Of a stretch of DNA of 64,000 nucleotides, positions 50,501 to 60,400 are shown piece by piece. The position numbers were made by a program, and so were the translations under genes. The stretch comes from Blastomussa wellsi (taxonomy: Eukaryota; Cnidaria; Anthozoa; Scleractinia; Plerogyridae). Within the stretch, counting starts at the first letter, position 1. Each line of letters starts with the position of its first letter. The DNA is taken from positions 34,440,324 to 34,504,323 of the forward strand of contig OX393561.1 of assembly GCA_947652115.1 (NCBI GenBank), given 5' to 3'. Under the pieces are notes generated by a model. It worked only from the letters and a program-made list of their open reading frames with translations. It ran no database searches and was not told the DNA's origin.

Positions 50501-52265
50501 ATTTTCTTCTCTGTAGTTAAGAGAATTTTGTATTTAATCAGGAAATAATTGTTAAATAAAAGTGCCATTCTTGAGCGTGAAAAATAAAGAATTTTGTATT
50601 TAAACTGTAGTAAAATAAAACTCGAGCTTTCAACATAAAATTTGAAATAAAACCAATTCCTATGTTGCTTAATATTTCGCTTACCACGAACAATCACTTC
50701 TGAAGTTGTTGTCCGTTTTCCGCGTCTGATTTAATGCACAATTCCAACGGCTATGTTATAGAACAATTGGTTCATGCTTTTAGCTGTGCACTATCGAGTT
50801 ATGGAGCACTTGAGAAGTTTGGAGAGCACTCAAGAAGCTAGAGTTGCCCTCGGCTGTCGCCCAGGGCAACTCTTGCGCTTCTTTCATGCTCTCCAAACTT
50901 CCCGTGTGCTCCATAACTCGATAGTGCACGCTAAAGCATGAACCAATTGTAAAATGGTGCATGACTAAATTTAGTACTCAAACATTTTAGAAAACAATTC
51001 TGTAAGCTGCTGTAGTAGTTTTTATAAGCTAGCATGAGCTGTTGACCACATGATGTGACATCATGTTGACATCATGCCTGTTGATAATCAAAACAAAAGT
51101 GATTTCAGTTTGTTTTTTTCTGCAGCTTTGCCATCCTTTGCCTTGATATGGAACTTCAGAAACCAAAACACCTGTGAAAACATTTCCAAGATTTCTGTCA
51201 ACCAAACATCAGGCAGCGGTTTGCACTCTCGATCACAAAAACAGACCTGGCAACTCCTGACAAATTTAAAAAATATATAATTATATTTCCTATCAGATTC
51301 CCATACAAACACTGAAATTTCTGAACAATTTGCTTGCTCGTCAAGTTGGCACTGAAAACCATGACAACACCTATTCTTACTACACCCCTCCCAAGGAAAA
51401 AGCCACCTACAATGACCTTTGGCAGGCATCGCAAAATTGTGCAGCATCCTGTCATGCAATTTCAGCAAGAAAAAAGCTGTGCTTGGTGTCAACTGGAATG
51501 CATATAACCTACTTGGGCATGTTATTTGAGGGACTGCAACCATTACAGATTGATTGTCTTTCCACAAAAATGAAAAACATTTTTCTTTTACAAATTTCAG
51601 AAGCAGTTTTAAGTTTCAGACTTCGTAGATCATCCATGTTGCTACTTGTTGGTGGTACGCTCAAAATTCTGAACTTTTCCACACTGTTAAAAATATGGAA
51701 ATACCACCTGGTTGCTATGGTAGCTAGTTAAAACAGCATCACAGGTCATTGTATGTTGGTCATCATATTTCTTGTCATTTTGAAATATTTAACCAAATCA
51801 AATCATTTTTGGAAATAAGGTAACTACACTTAATAATTCATCACAACATACATGTAATGTTGGAATCGATGACACAAATAATGCCACACTTACTCTCGGA
51901 TTTCTGTCCATCCTTTTGAACGAAGTACATCCAAAATTGTATTCTGCAGTGAACACTTGAATCGAATAACACGGCTGTTGTCACTTGTAATAAGAACCAA
52001 AAATAATTGTTATTTTTTTCTTTCGCAAGAAATTTAAATTCAATTTAAAATATTAATTAAGATAAGGTTTATACTGAACTTTGTCACTGAGTTGTGAGTA
52101 GATATTTGGTATTTGGATACTTACAACGGTTTCCGCTGGACGGGCTTCCAGTTGAGAGTTGTTTGCTGTAACAAAGAAAGAATTTTAAAGATGCGGAAAG
52201 ATGAGATTGAACTGGGAAGTAGGTATATTTATATTTTTATTTACCTTGTCTCGTTTTGCCGCCAT
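35599..52265 (-). CDS. TTLL9: Tubulin polyglutamylase TTLL9
   Basis: An ATP-dependent ligase of the tubulin tyrosine ligase-like family that adds glutamate chains to axonemal tubulin and is needed for normal flagellar beating (family knowledge). Nineteen exons in one open frame, 437 residues against 439 in human: 52265-52245, 52165-52125, 51974-51894, 49867-49756, 48627-48542, 46616-46583, 46219-46154, 45468-45400, 43708-43673, 43577-43508, 43005-42965, 42289-42202, 40395-40337, 39686-39624, 39054-38960, 38512-38474, 38113-38000, 36737-36610, 35669-35599. ATP-grasp landmarks are all present: [65 protein letters not shown] and [15 protein letters not shown]. The 34 bp exon at 46583 ([11 protein letters not shown]) was predicted by phase before it was found. 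The C-terminal [11 protein letters not shown] is also TTLL9-like. Head-to-head with the Rab gene, tail-to-tail with PDRG1. Confidence 0.96.
35890..36065 (-). mobile_element. SINE-like repeat with tRNA-type head
   Basis: On the minus strand a GGCGTAGTAGCCTAATCG head and GGTCCGGGTTGGAGCC B-box-like segment are followed by GCCAGGCACTGCATTG and a tail through AACCCAGTGGGAAACC. It is distinct in sequence from the SINEs at 19325 and 23735. It lies in the last TTLL9 intron. Confidence 0.5.
36195..36352 (+). repeat. Minisatellite, unit about 16-18 bp
   Basis: Degenerate tandem copies of roughly CACAAAACTCCACTCC (variants CATACAAAACTCAACTTC, ACAAAACACCACTCCC). About nine units in the last TTLL9 intron. 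Confidence 0.75.
36950..37345. repeat. Dispersed repeat with poly-C and GGGGGTACT head
   Basis: AAGCCCCCCCCC followed by AATAAGGGGGTACTGCCC and then CCTATT/ACCCTATTTAAGG modules. It resembles the block at 1190-1525 in its GGGGGTACT word. Intronic in TTLL9. Confidence 0.4.
37440..37560 (+). mobile_element. Partial SINE copy
   Basis: GGGTTGAGTTTGTTGTTGG, GGATCCTCCCTCAAG and AAACCAACATTTCGAAA match the 3' part of the element at 23735-23925 in inverse orientation. The tRNA-like head is not present. Confidence 0.5.
39300..39465 (-). mobile_element. tRNA-derived SINE copy
   Basis: On the minus strand it reads CAACTCAGGAACAAACTGGC, then TTGGGATTCTTAAAAA, after a head with GAGTTGTTAGAGTATT and GGTTTAAGTCCTG B-box-like sequence. 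Same family as 19325-20032. TTLL9 intron. Confidence 0.55.
40990..41210. repeat. AT-rich low-complexity tract
   Basis: Irregular repeats of AATAAAATAATTAAAAT. The same sequence type resumes at 41755-41905 on the other side of the LINE fragment, so the LINE probably inserted into this tract. Confidence 0.6.
41240..41755 (+). pseudogene. LINE 3' end fragment
   Basis: The frame reads [33 protein letters not shown] ... [17 protein letters not shown], then FKHKMKAFF, the C-terminus of a non-LTR reverse transcriptase polyprotein. In-frame stops lie near 41440 and 41465. The 3' end is AATAAAATTTGTATTGTA with a TTGTA repeat. It lies in TTLL9 intron 12 on the opposite strand. Confidence 0.75.
42572..42853. 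mobile_element. Inverted-repeat miniature element
   Basis: The left end TTAATTATTACGTGAAATTT, TCGCGACACATTTATTTAGC matches the inverse of the right end TTTTTCGCGACACTTTAATT, then AAACTTTAATGTAGTGTAAT. No coding capacity. TTLL9 intron. Confidence 0.55.
43040..43445. repeat. AAGATC-rich block, possible degenerate element
   Basis: Recurrent AAGATC/GATCTT words (CCAAGATCTTGATAGATCC, ACAGATCTTTCTG, GAAAGATCTTTATC) in both senses suggest an old inverted-repeat element. No clear ends. It sits between TTLL9 exons 10 and 11. Confidence 0.3.
43709..45399. other. TTLL9 intron 8, nothing recognised
   Basis: 1.7 kb between the 36 bp exon and the exon starting VGKSQGKG. No repeat boundary or reliable coding segment was recognised. 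Confidence 0.5.
46860..47085. mobile_element. TTAA-type miniature element, family C
   Basis: Ends AGGAGCTCAGTCAC and GTGACTGTGCT. TTAA lies on the right (47086) and TTAC, one change from TTAA, on the left. The core AAAAGTTTAGCCTAAATTTT, CAAATTTGTCAATTAAAATC matches 6766-6982. TTLL9 intron 5. Confidence 0.5.
47380..48180. repeat. Long AT-rich low-complexity tract (TTTTAATTATTT type)
   Basis: About 800 bp of irregular TTATTTTAATTATTTTAATT. The open frames in it are compositional artefacts. Confidence 0.75.
48628..49755. other. TTLL9 intron 4, nothing recognised
   Basis: About 1.1 kb between exons 5 and 4. Open frames of up to 86 residues exist on both strands around 48800-49310 but lack exon signals and known motifs. 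Confidence 0.4.
50038..50259 (+). other. Coding-like 73-codon segment inside a TTLL9 intron
   Basis: The frame ends in a stop codon and includes [40 protein letters not shown] and [11 protein letters not shown]. It is less AT-rich than the flanks and helix-like in composition. I do not recognise the family. No introns or flanking splice sites fit a gene, so it may be a retrocopied or transposed gene 3' end. Just upstream GATAGTGCACGCT matches the arm of the hairpin at 50764. Confidence 0.25.
50764..50949. mobile_element. 186 bp hairpin miniature element
   Basis: CAATTGGTTCATGCTTTTAG, TGCACTATCGAGTTATGGAG on the left pairs with CTCCATAACTCGATAGTGCA, then AGCATGAACCAATTG on the right. Inner arms AAGTTTGGAGAGCA / TGCTCTCCAAACTT and AGAGTTGCCCT / AGGGCAACTCT also pair. 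TTLL9 intron 3. Confidence 0.8.
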
Positions 52266-52464
52266 CTTGAAAATTCCAACAGATTCCCATAATTCAATGG
52301 GGTTTGAAAAGTCCTACCCAGATCCCTGCCGGGGAGAATCTCTCTGCGTATAAAATTTACTAAAAGTTCTGGAATGAGAGCTTTCATTTGATGTCATTCG
52401 TTTATAAAGAAAAAATGTTTCGTTGTTGACAAAGAGAAGAAACCGATAGTGATCGAATCGGAAC
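52266..52464. promoter_or_regulatory. Probable bidirectional promoter, TTLL9 / Rab
   Basis: 199 bp separate the divergent start codons. No TATA box is seen on either strand at a typical distance. A shared promoter would couple a ciliary enzyme gene with an endosomal Rab gene. Confidence 0.5.
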
Positions 52465-53078
52465 ATGCATCGGGCGTACCACAGTCCCGGAGGGTCGATC
52501 AGAGAAATTAAACTCTGCCTTCTAGGGGTAAGTACAGTGTACAATAGGCGCTTTTCCATCGTGATTTTAATACCTTTGTTATTGACCGCCCTCATTAACA
52601 TCTTGTCTTTTCTAGGTATTGACGGAAGTGGTTGATATCTAAACTTCATCTGTTTGTATTTTTGTAGGATGCTGGTGTAGGCAAGTCGTGTTTAGTTCAT
52701 CGCTTTGTGTCCGATTCATTTAATGCTTCCTCGCCTCCAACCATTGGGTTCGTATTGTTTTGATACAATATTTTATTTGAAAACTTAATTATAATTAATA
52801 TCCCACTTTTGTTTTACAGCTTTTTAATGTACAGAATGCAGGCAGTAGAAAACATAGACCAGCATCCTGAAAACATTTGTAAAATAAACAGCAAAGCATA
52901 ACAAAATGTACTGTTTTGTCGTCATGTTTTAACATGTTTATTATTATTGTTATTATTAAAATTATTATTATAACAGCTTTATTCAATTATTTACAATTCT
53001 ACTTACAATATTATTTACATTCATCTTAAAACACTATATGTTTTTGGAAAAATTATATCCTTTGTGCAAACAAATAGA

Positions 53079-53153
<75 letters not shown>

Positions 53154-54387
53154 CATCCAAGAGAGTACTGAAAGAAAAACATCAACATAGAAATGACATC
53201 AAAGGAAACTCGGAAAAAATCTGAGTCCCAGATGGGTTTTGAACACGCTTGTAAAATTACGATAATTTTAAAAAGCTGAAATTCTTTTTGAAAAACTCAC
53301 AAGTGTAATTTATTTCCAAATTGAAGTTGCTTGGAGGAAATGCCGGAAGATCTTATAGCAGATAGGAATAAGCGAGTATTTAACGCAGATTTGACACTTT
53401 ATTTACTTATTGGCTGTTCGTTTTTGCATCACACGTAAAAATATAGTAAAAAAGGATATAATTCAGAAGGGCCTCATCAAGGTACAATAATAGTAGAATC
53501 GGAAAAATAGGGTAGTGATTTAAGAACAATTTTAAGGTAAAATTGCTGCCTCTGATGTTTCTCAATCTGTTCCCAGCAAGTAGTCAAGTACACAGCTATC
53601 ACACTAGATCAGCCAGTTGCTATCGATCACATCACTGTCGTACAAATCTTAAGCAGTTTTCAATACTCTACCAAGATCCTAAACTTTGGAATTCTCTGCC
53701 AATAACCATCACTGATTCAACAAGCTTTCCTAAGATGATCAAATTTTTAATGAAATGATTCTGAATTGGCCTAGCCGCACTTTTGCAGCCCAATTTTTAA
53801 AGTATGTTGATAACCAAGGTGGCCTCCTTCTATAAGCCCCCTCGCTCTACTATTCCGCTACTAGGTCTCCTCGCCCTACTATTCCGCTTCAACTGTAACT
53901 CTATAATTCCTATACAATGTGGTGAATAGATGATGATGATGATGATGAAAATAGTAGGATCAATGAATCAGTGAGAGAATGAGTTAGAACGATTTTGAAG
54001 TAACATTAAGGACAGTTAAAACATGGATCAAAGAAACTTCTGTTTAGAGCAAAGTCACTTCAGTCTATGATGGGATGATCTGACTCAAAGTGGGAGCAAT
54101 CTGACTTGGAGCAATCTTACTTGGAGCTATTTGACTACAGAGCAACCCTCTGCATGGGCCACAGTGGCCTCAGTGCCTCAGGGTACATACTTATGTAGGC
54201 AGCATAACCTTACATATCAGTGGTGCATGGCTCTGGCTGCCATGAAAAAGAAGCTTATTTGAGCAAACAAAAATCCATCAATCACCCAAAAACAGAACTG
54301 TGTTTCTTATACTGACTGGTTGGCTGACTGACTGACTGATTGATTGATTGATTGATTGGTTTGTTGATTGGTTGGTTGGTTGGTTGG

Positions 54388-54420
<33 letters not shown>

Positions 54421-57400
54421 AAACAAGTAATCTGAGGCACTTAATATATTATGTTTACTATTATACTATACCCACGAGTATGGCTGAGTCAGGCTTTGCT
54501 GTTTTTACAAATCTCACATGGAATAATTACATGATTTGTGTCTTAGAGCTGCTTTTATGACAAAAATGATGCTTGTGGGGGAACAAGCATTCAAGTTCAA
54601 TATTTGGGACACTGCTGGACAGGAAAGGGTATGTCAATTCAGTACAACATTCTGTTATTACATAAAACGTACAGATACATATAGTCACGGATTACCATGC
54701 AATTCTTAAATTTTGATAACAGCTGAGGTGTTCATTTGTCATGAGCATGGGACGAAGAAAACAATGTGAGTCCCCATATCCTGTCTTTAGGCTTAGTTTT
54801 CATTTTGTTTTTGTTGCTTTTTTTCGCTTTGTCTTTGCTTATTTTTTACTGGCCTTACAGTGTATTTCAGTTGAAGAATTTCTGAGAAAGTATCTTCCAA
54901 ATAGGAAATTCTTACCATGAAGTAGCCAAGGGTGGTTGTGCTCCGAATTTTTCACTTAAATTTCTATGCACTTTATTTGTGCATATTTCAATCTCAATAA
55001 TTTCAATCACTCTGATCTGGATATCATTCCAAAGATCATTTCCCCCTGTAGATCTTGAGTATGATCATGAGTAAAGTGCCATTTTTGGTCAAAGGCGATA
55101 ACGTCACAAATGAAACAAAGACTAACACTCACAGGGTTGCCCCTAACGGCTGACAGCTGACAGAATTAACCAGCTACTTCGGACAATGTTAACCCTGGCT
55201 CATCACTGGTGGCTTAGTGGTTTTTTTCAGGACTGTCAATGAGTCAAAGATCGCTATTTACTTGAATCTTAAAACAGCTGGTACAAATAACCAAATGTGG
55301 AATGAGCTGTAATCATACTGATGCAATCCATTTGTTATTGTTTTATGTCATTCAGTTTAAGAGTTTGGCTCCTTTGTATTATCGAGATGCTGCTGCAGCG
55401 ATTCTAGTTTATGATATAACAAGTGATGTAAGTTGCAACAAATTAATAATACTTGAATACAACAGTGTATAATTATTTTGTAGGTCAATTTTCCCCTTCA
55501 TAAAATCCTTGGAACAATATTTCCCTTTGTTTTCTATTAATTATCATAATATATTTGTCTGAGCAAGTTTTAATAAACCATGATCATACAACCTCTAGCA
55601 TCAATTTATTTTAGCCTAAAATAGTTAAACCTAAACAAAAATTGTTTAAATTAGTAACTATTTCACAGTTGAAGTACAATCACTCCAACAAGCATCTGAG
55701 AAGAAAAGAAAATTCCAACTTGTACCAAACTAAGGGTAATTTAATTGAACCACAACATACTGTGGAACATGCAGTTACTGTTACAGTAACTATCTACCAG
55801 TTGTAATTTTTATAATATAATTGTCCATTCAAGTCAATGCTATATTGAGTCTGGTATTTTCAAGATATTGTGTATTTGCTGGACAAGGTGGTTTGAGGTG
55901 AATGACCTTTCCAGTAAATTTTTGATCTTAAAGGAACAGTGTCACGGTATTTGAAGTCATTTTCCCATTTACGTTCAAATTGAAGGAAATCTAAAAGTAA
56001 GAGTTTTCTATGCCGAAAAACACCAACGGGACAATAAAATGTTGAAATTATAGAAAGATTGTTTTGAATGACAATGATGTAGACCGATGACAAATGACAA
56101 ACTTGAAAAAACTTGCCAGTTTTTTCAAGATGAGTTTCCGTGACTTAGCTCCTTTAAAGAAGTGCAAATTAAGGAAAACTTGACTGTCTCATTTATTGGA
56201 TCGATGTTATTTATTCAAAAAAGAATTCCATAACTGAACACTTAGTCAGACTCTTTAGCACCTGCAAATTAAACTATTTTTAAGTAACAGTTAATATTTA
56301 AACGATGGAACTATTCGCACTTCAAATAACATAAAAAATCTGAACTGCTAAATAATTTCTAATCAACTTCATGTTAATGTTGTTAAGGTGACATCGAAAT
56401 GTTGCTTTTTTATCGCTGATCTTTATCTTGAAACTTATCACTTACAAAAGTTTTGCTTATTAATATGTGGTTCTGTTTGCTGTTACTCAGGATCTAATAC
56501 AGTAGTTTTGTGTGGGCTGTTACTAACTGTTCTTTTCTTATTTAAATTTACAAAAATTAGACCCTTTCAATATCACCATTTCTTATAACATTTTGAACAT
56601 ACAGTTGCACTGCCTATTTGGGCCACCTGTGATTATGAATTCCAGAAAGATCAGGAGGAAGGGGTTGGGGTCATTATTCTCAACAATCTTTTAATTAATC
56701 AGATATTAAAACAAACGGTCAATAATTTGAGTAGTGGTTAATCAAAGGATAGCTATTACGTGTATATCTCTTGTTAAGTCAACTTGGCTTAGAAGTTGAA
56801 ATCAGGTATCAGTCAAACAATTTAACATCACATGGAAATACATATTACATCAATGGGTGTCCTGTGTTAAATTTCAGAGTTCATTCCATGCTTTAAAAAA
56901 TTGGATCAAGGAGTTGACAAGATATGGTCCCCCTGACATCCTCATTGCCATTGCTGGTAACAAGTGTGATAAGGCTGATCAAAGAGAGGTGAGTGGCAGT
57001 GTTAGTGAATATTTTGTTTAGAAGCCTAGTATCATATGAGCTTGTTACTTAATATATAAAATAAACTCATCAACAATAGAATAATTGTGGGGGAGGCACC
57101 TGATTGATTGGTGGAGCCAAGAACTACTAACTAATGTAGTCTGAGTAACTGTGTGAGTGGTACCAACCTGGCACATTGCTAATCAGTGGAAACATAATTG
57201 AATTCATACTTACCATATACTTATTATTGGGAGGATCACGTAAGGGAGTAGCAATCTAGCAATTGAATGCCACAAAACATGACACCAATGAAAATGAGGC
57301 AAGCATAGCCTGAGTCAGAGTGGTTAGGGCGCTGGTTTTGAAATCTGGAGAGTCCTCCTCAGATTTGTCTTTGGTGTTCCCAAATTCAACTCCTCCATGC

Positions 57401-60400
57401 TTTGTACGTGGCCAACTGGGCTGCCTCCTGCAAGATGGGATTTTTCAACAACTTTCTGTTTCATTTACGATATTTGTTTTATTGTATCTACAGTGTCTCC
57501 AATTAGCACAGCAGTGCTAAACACATTCACTTAAATAAAGTTGTTATTAATGGTTATTATTATTATTATCAGTATTATTGTGAGATGACCTCAACAGTGG
57601 AGCTCTAAATTGCCCTGCTAGGCTAAGTGACTGCCCCAAAAATAATAAATACAGTGCGACCTCCATTAAGCGGCCACCTATTAGGCGGCCACCCTCCATT
57701 AAACGACCACTTTCTAAAGTCCCAAATTATTTGTCCAATTTATATTTTACCTCTATTAGGCGGCCAACCTCTATTAAGCAGCCACTTTTAAAAGTCCCGA
57801 GAGTGGCCGCTTAACAGAGGTCGCACTGTACTTGAAAATGAACACAATATTGGTCAGTAATAATTGTCTTGTCCTAAAGGTTACTGAACAGGTTTGCGGG
57901 TGCTTCAAGCAAAACCACCCTCATGTGCGCGTAATTTTAGGGAAGTGCCTAAACCAATACATCATTTTAAAGATTATAGAATCAAAAATGTTGTGGAAAT
58001 GTTTTTAACTGGTGAAATTAATTATAAATTAAAGGAGCTGCAGTCAGTTAAATGCAAATAGAGCGATGTTTAAAAGTGTTGAATTTTGGCCCTTCGAAGT
58101 AAACAATGACTGCATGTCACTCAGCACATGTTTAGCTTCAAAAGGTGTGTCGGGTAATCATTAGTCCGATCAGCTTTCAGAAAAAGTATAATTCAAAGTT
58201 TGTTCACTTACTTATCTCAGATTGACACAGCAGTAGGACTTACGTCTTCAAAACGAACAACAAATAAGCTAGACCCTGACATACGTTTGGAGATGAGAGA
58301 TTCGTGTTCCATTGAGCGAAATTTCATTCTCCTATGATGAATTCTCATATGCAAACTAGCCACTCAAAGATGACAAAGTTCACCAAAAATTTAGCCGGGA
58401 AATACGGCAAAGAAAGTTGCATAGACAGAGCACTCCCATGGGGAGTGGTCTTCCAGTTTATCGCCTTAATGGTCCAATTAGGTTCAATCTCGCAAAACTT
58501 GCAGGAAAGTCGTGGTGGATAGTATTTCAAGATCAAAGTATCCTTTACCCATAATTCCTAGGCAGAGTTAATTTCTTGCGAGTTTGACCGCGATGGGGGA
58601 AAAAATTTCCGGCCCCATAAGAAGAAAAAGATCATCAAAGAGTACAAGGGCTTTGAAAAGGCAAACAAAAGTCGCGAGCAAGCCGCTGATTGGGAAAGCG
58701 TGCTTGCTGAATGCAACACCCTGTATGTAACACGCATCTATAACACTTCTTTGTGATAATTTCTTTTACTTCTTTTCTGTCTGTGTACCGGTGCACACAG
58801 GAAGAACCGTCTTCTGTTCTTGGATTAGGAGTCATTGGATGTCAGTAGTTTGCATGAATTTGTTGCTGTCGTCATGTAATATTTCATCATATTCATCCGA
58901 TAAAGAACACCTAGAATCCACCTTTACTGAATCCAAACCTTCACCTGGTTCAATGGAAGTGTTTGACGTTTTTAAGGTTTTTTGCTTGTGGAAGCCGGAG
59001 AAAGTATTTGAATTAGCAGCAATATTTCGGTGGTTGTTACAATTTTTCGCTTCCGCCAGCATTTTCTTCTTTTCACAAAATTTCCCTGGTTACTTTTTAC
59101 GGTAGCACCCAAGGACTTTTTTCTCGCTTTCTTTTCTTTTAATTTCTCTCTCCATCCAAAAGCTCTAGCCAAAACTGTACTGCAAGGACAGAAGTAAGCA
59201 ACAGGAGCAAAGGAAACCCCTCTGTTGGAAGCCACTTTCCTGTGCTTGGTCTGACTAGCAGTGTTGACAGCTCGACACTTTTGAAGTGTGATGTAATGAG
59301 TCACAAAAGAAAGATGCACACAGTTTAATACGTAGACTAAAAGTCACAGTTTGAACAAATTTGACCCACGAACCTGTTCAGTAATTTTCAGGTGGTTGAC
59401 AATAGTTTAGACCTTTCCGTCTCAGGTTTTCTATTACAGCTAGGCTGGTAAAGCAGTTATCAGTGAATCGAGTCAGATCAAAGTGACACTGGGAAACTTT
59501 GTTGCAACGAAAACGTCAAAACATACCCTCCCCCAAAACATACGTCAAACATACCCTCCATTTGACCCTTTTAGGCTGATCTAACTGGTTTATAACTTAT
59601 GTGGCGAAAGTTTTTGTTTCTGAAATTCAACATATACACAGTGTTTCTTTGGGATCTCCAAACACCGAGAAGAGAGTTGAAAATACGACGTACAGCAGAG
59701 TATTTTTAATGAACTTTGAGGTGCTTGGATAGCCAATGGAACACTATCTTGAGTGTTCAATATATCCTCACAATCAAAACAAGAACTAATAGCTAAACGG
59801 AGAAATAAAGTTCTCAAAGTCTATGCTAATTAAGATCGGATATCCAAGCATCCTTCACTGTTATAATATTCTTTGTTTCAACTCGATGAGATGTATTCAA
59901 ACAGCATCTTCCAACATTGGAAATTATGCGTTTGACTACTCTATACTGTTTGCAAGTTCGGCTGATCCCATCCCTAGTGGAGCAGCAGTTATCATGTTTA
60001 ATCGTATTTGCAACATTTTGCATGAAAATTCATTTGTGAAGGCCAAACTGAAACAATTGAAAACTGATAGATTGAATCAAACTGTTCAAAAATTGGCAAC
60101 TTAGGCTCCCAGAGCTCAGCAACTTTGTTGAGTTCAAATTAACAAAAAAAATTTCCACCTTTTGTTACCAATGTTTTATTGGTCAATTTTGTCATGGTTG
60201 ATGTGATAATAAGAGTTAATATTTGATGCTTGTAATGTTAAGTATTTATGGTTGTTCCTCATTAGGTTCCGGAGGAAGAGGCAGAGGAGTTTGCAAACAG
60301 CGTAGAAGCAATATTTGTGGAAACAAGTGCTCGCACAAACAAAAATGTTCACTGGCTCTTTGAAGAGTTGTGTGAGTTGTCTTTCTCTTAATTTCGATGC

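Noticed and set aside
51088..51731. 159-codon minus and 133-codon plus overlapping frames
   Set aside because: No conserved motif, and they overlap on opposite strands within a TTLL9 intron. No splice junction would join either to a neighbour.
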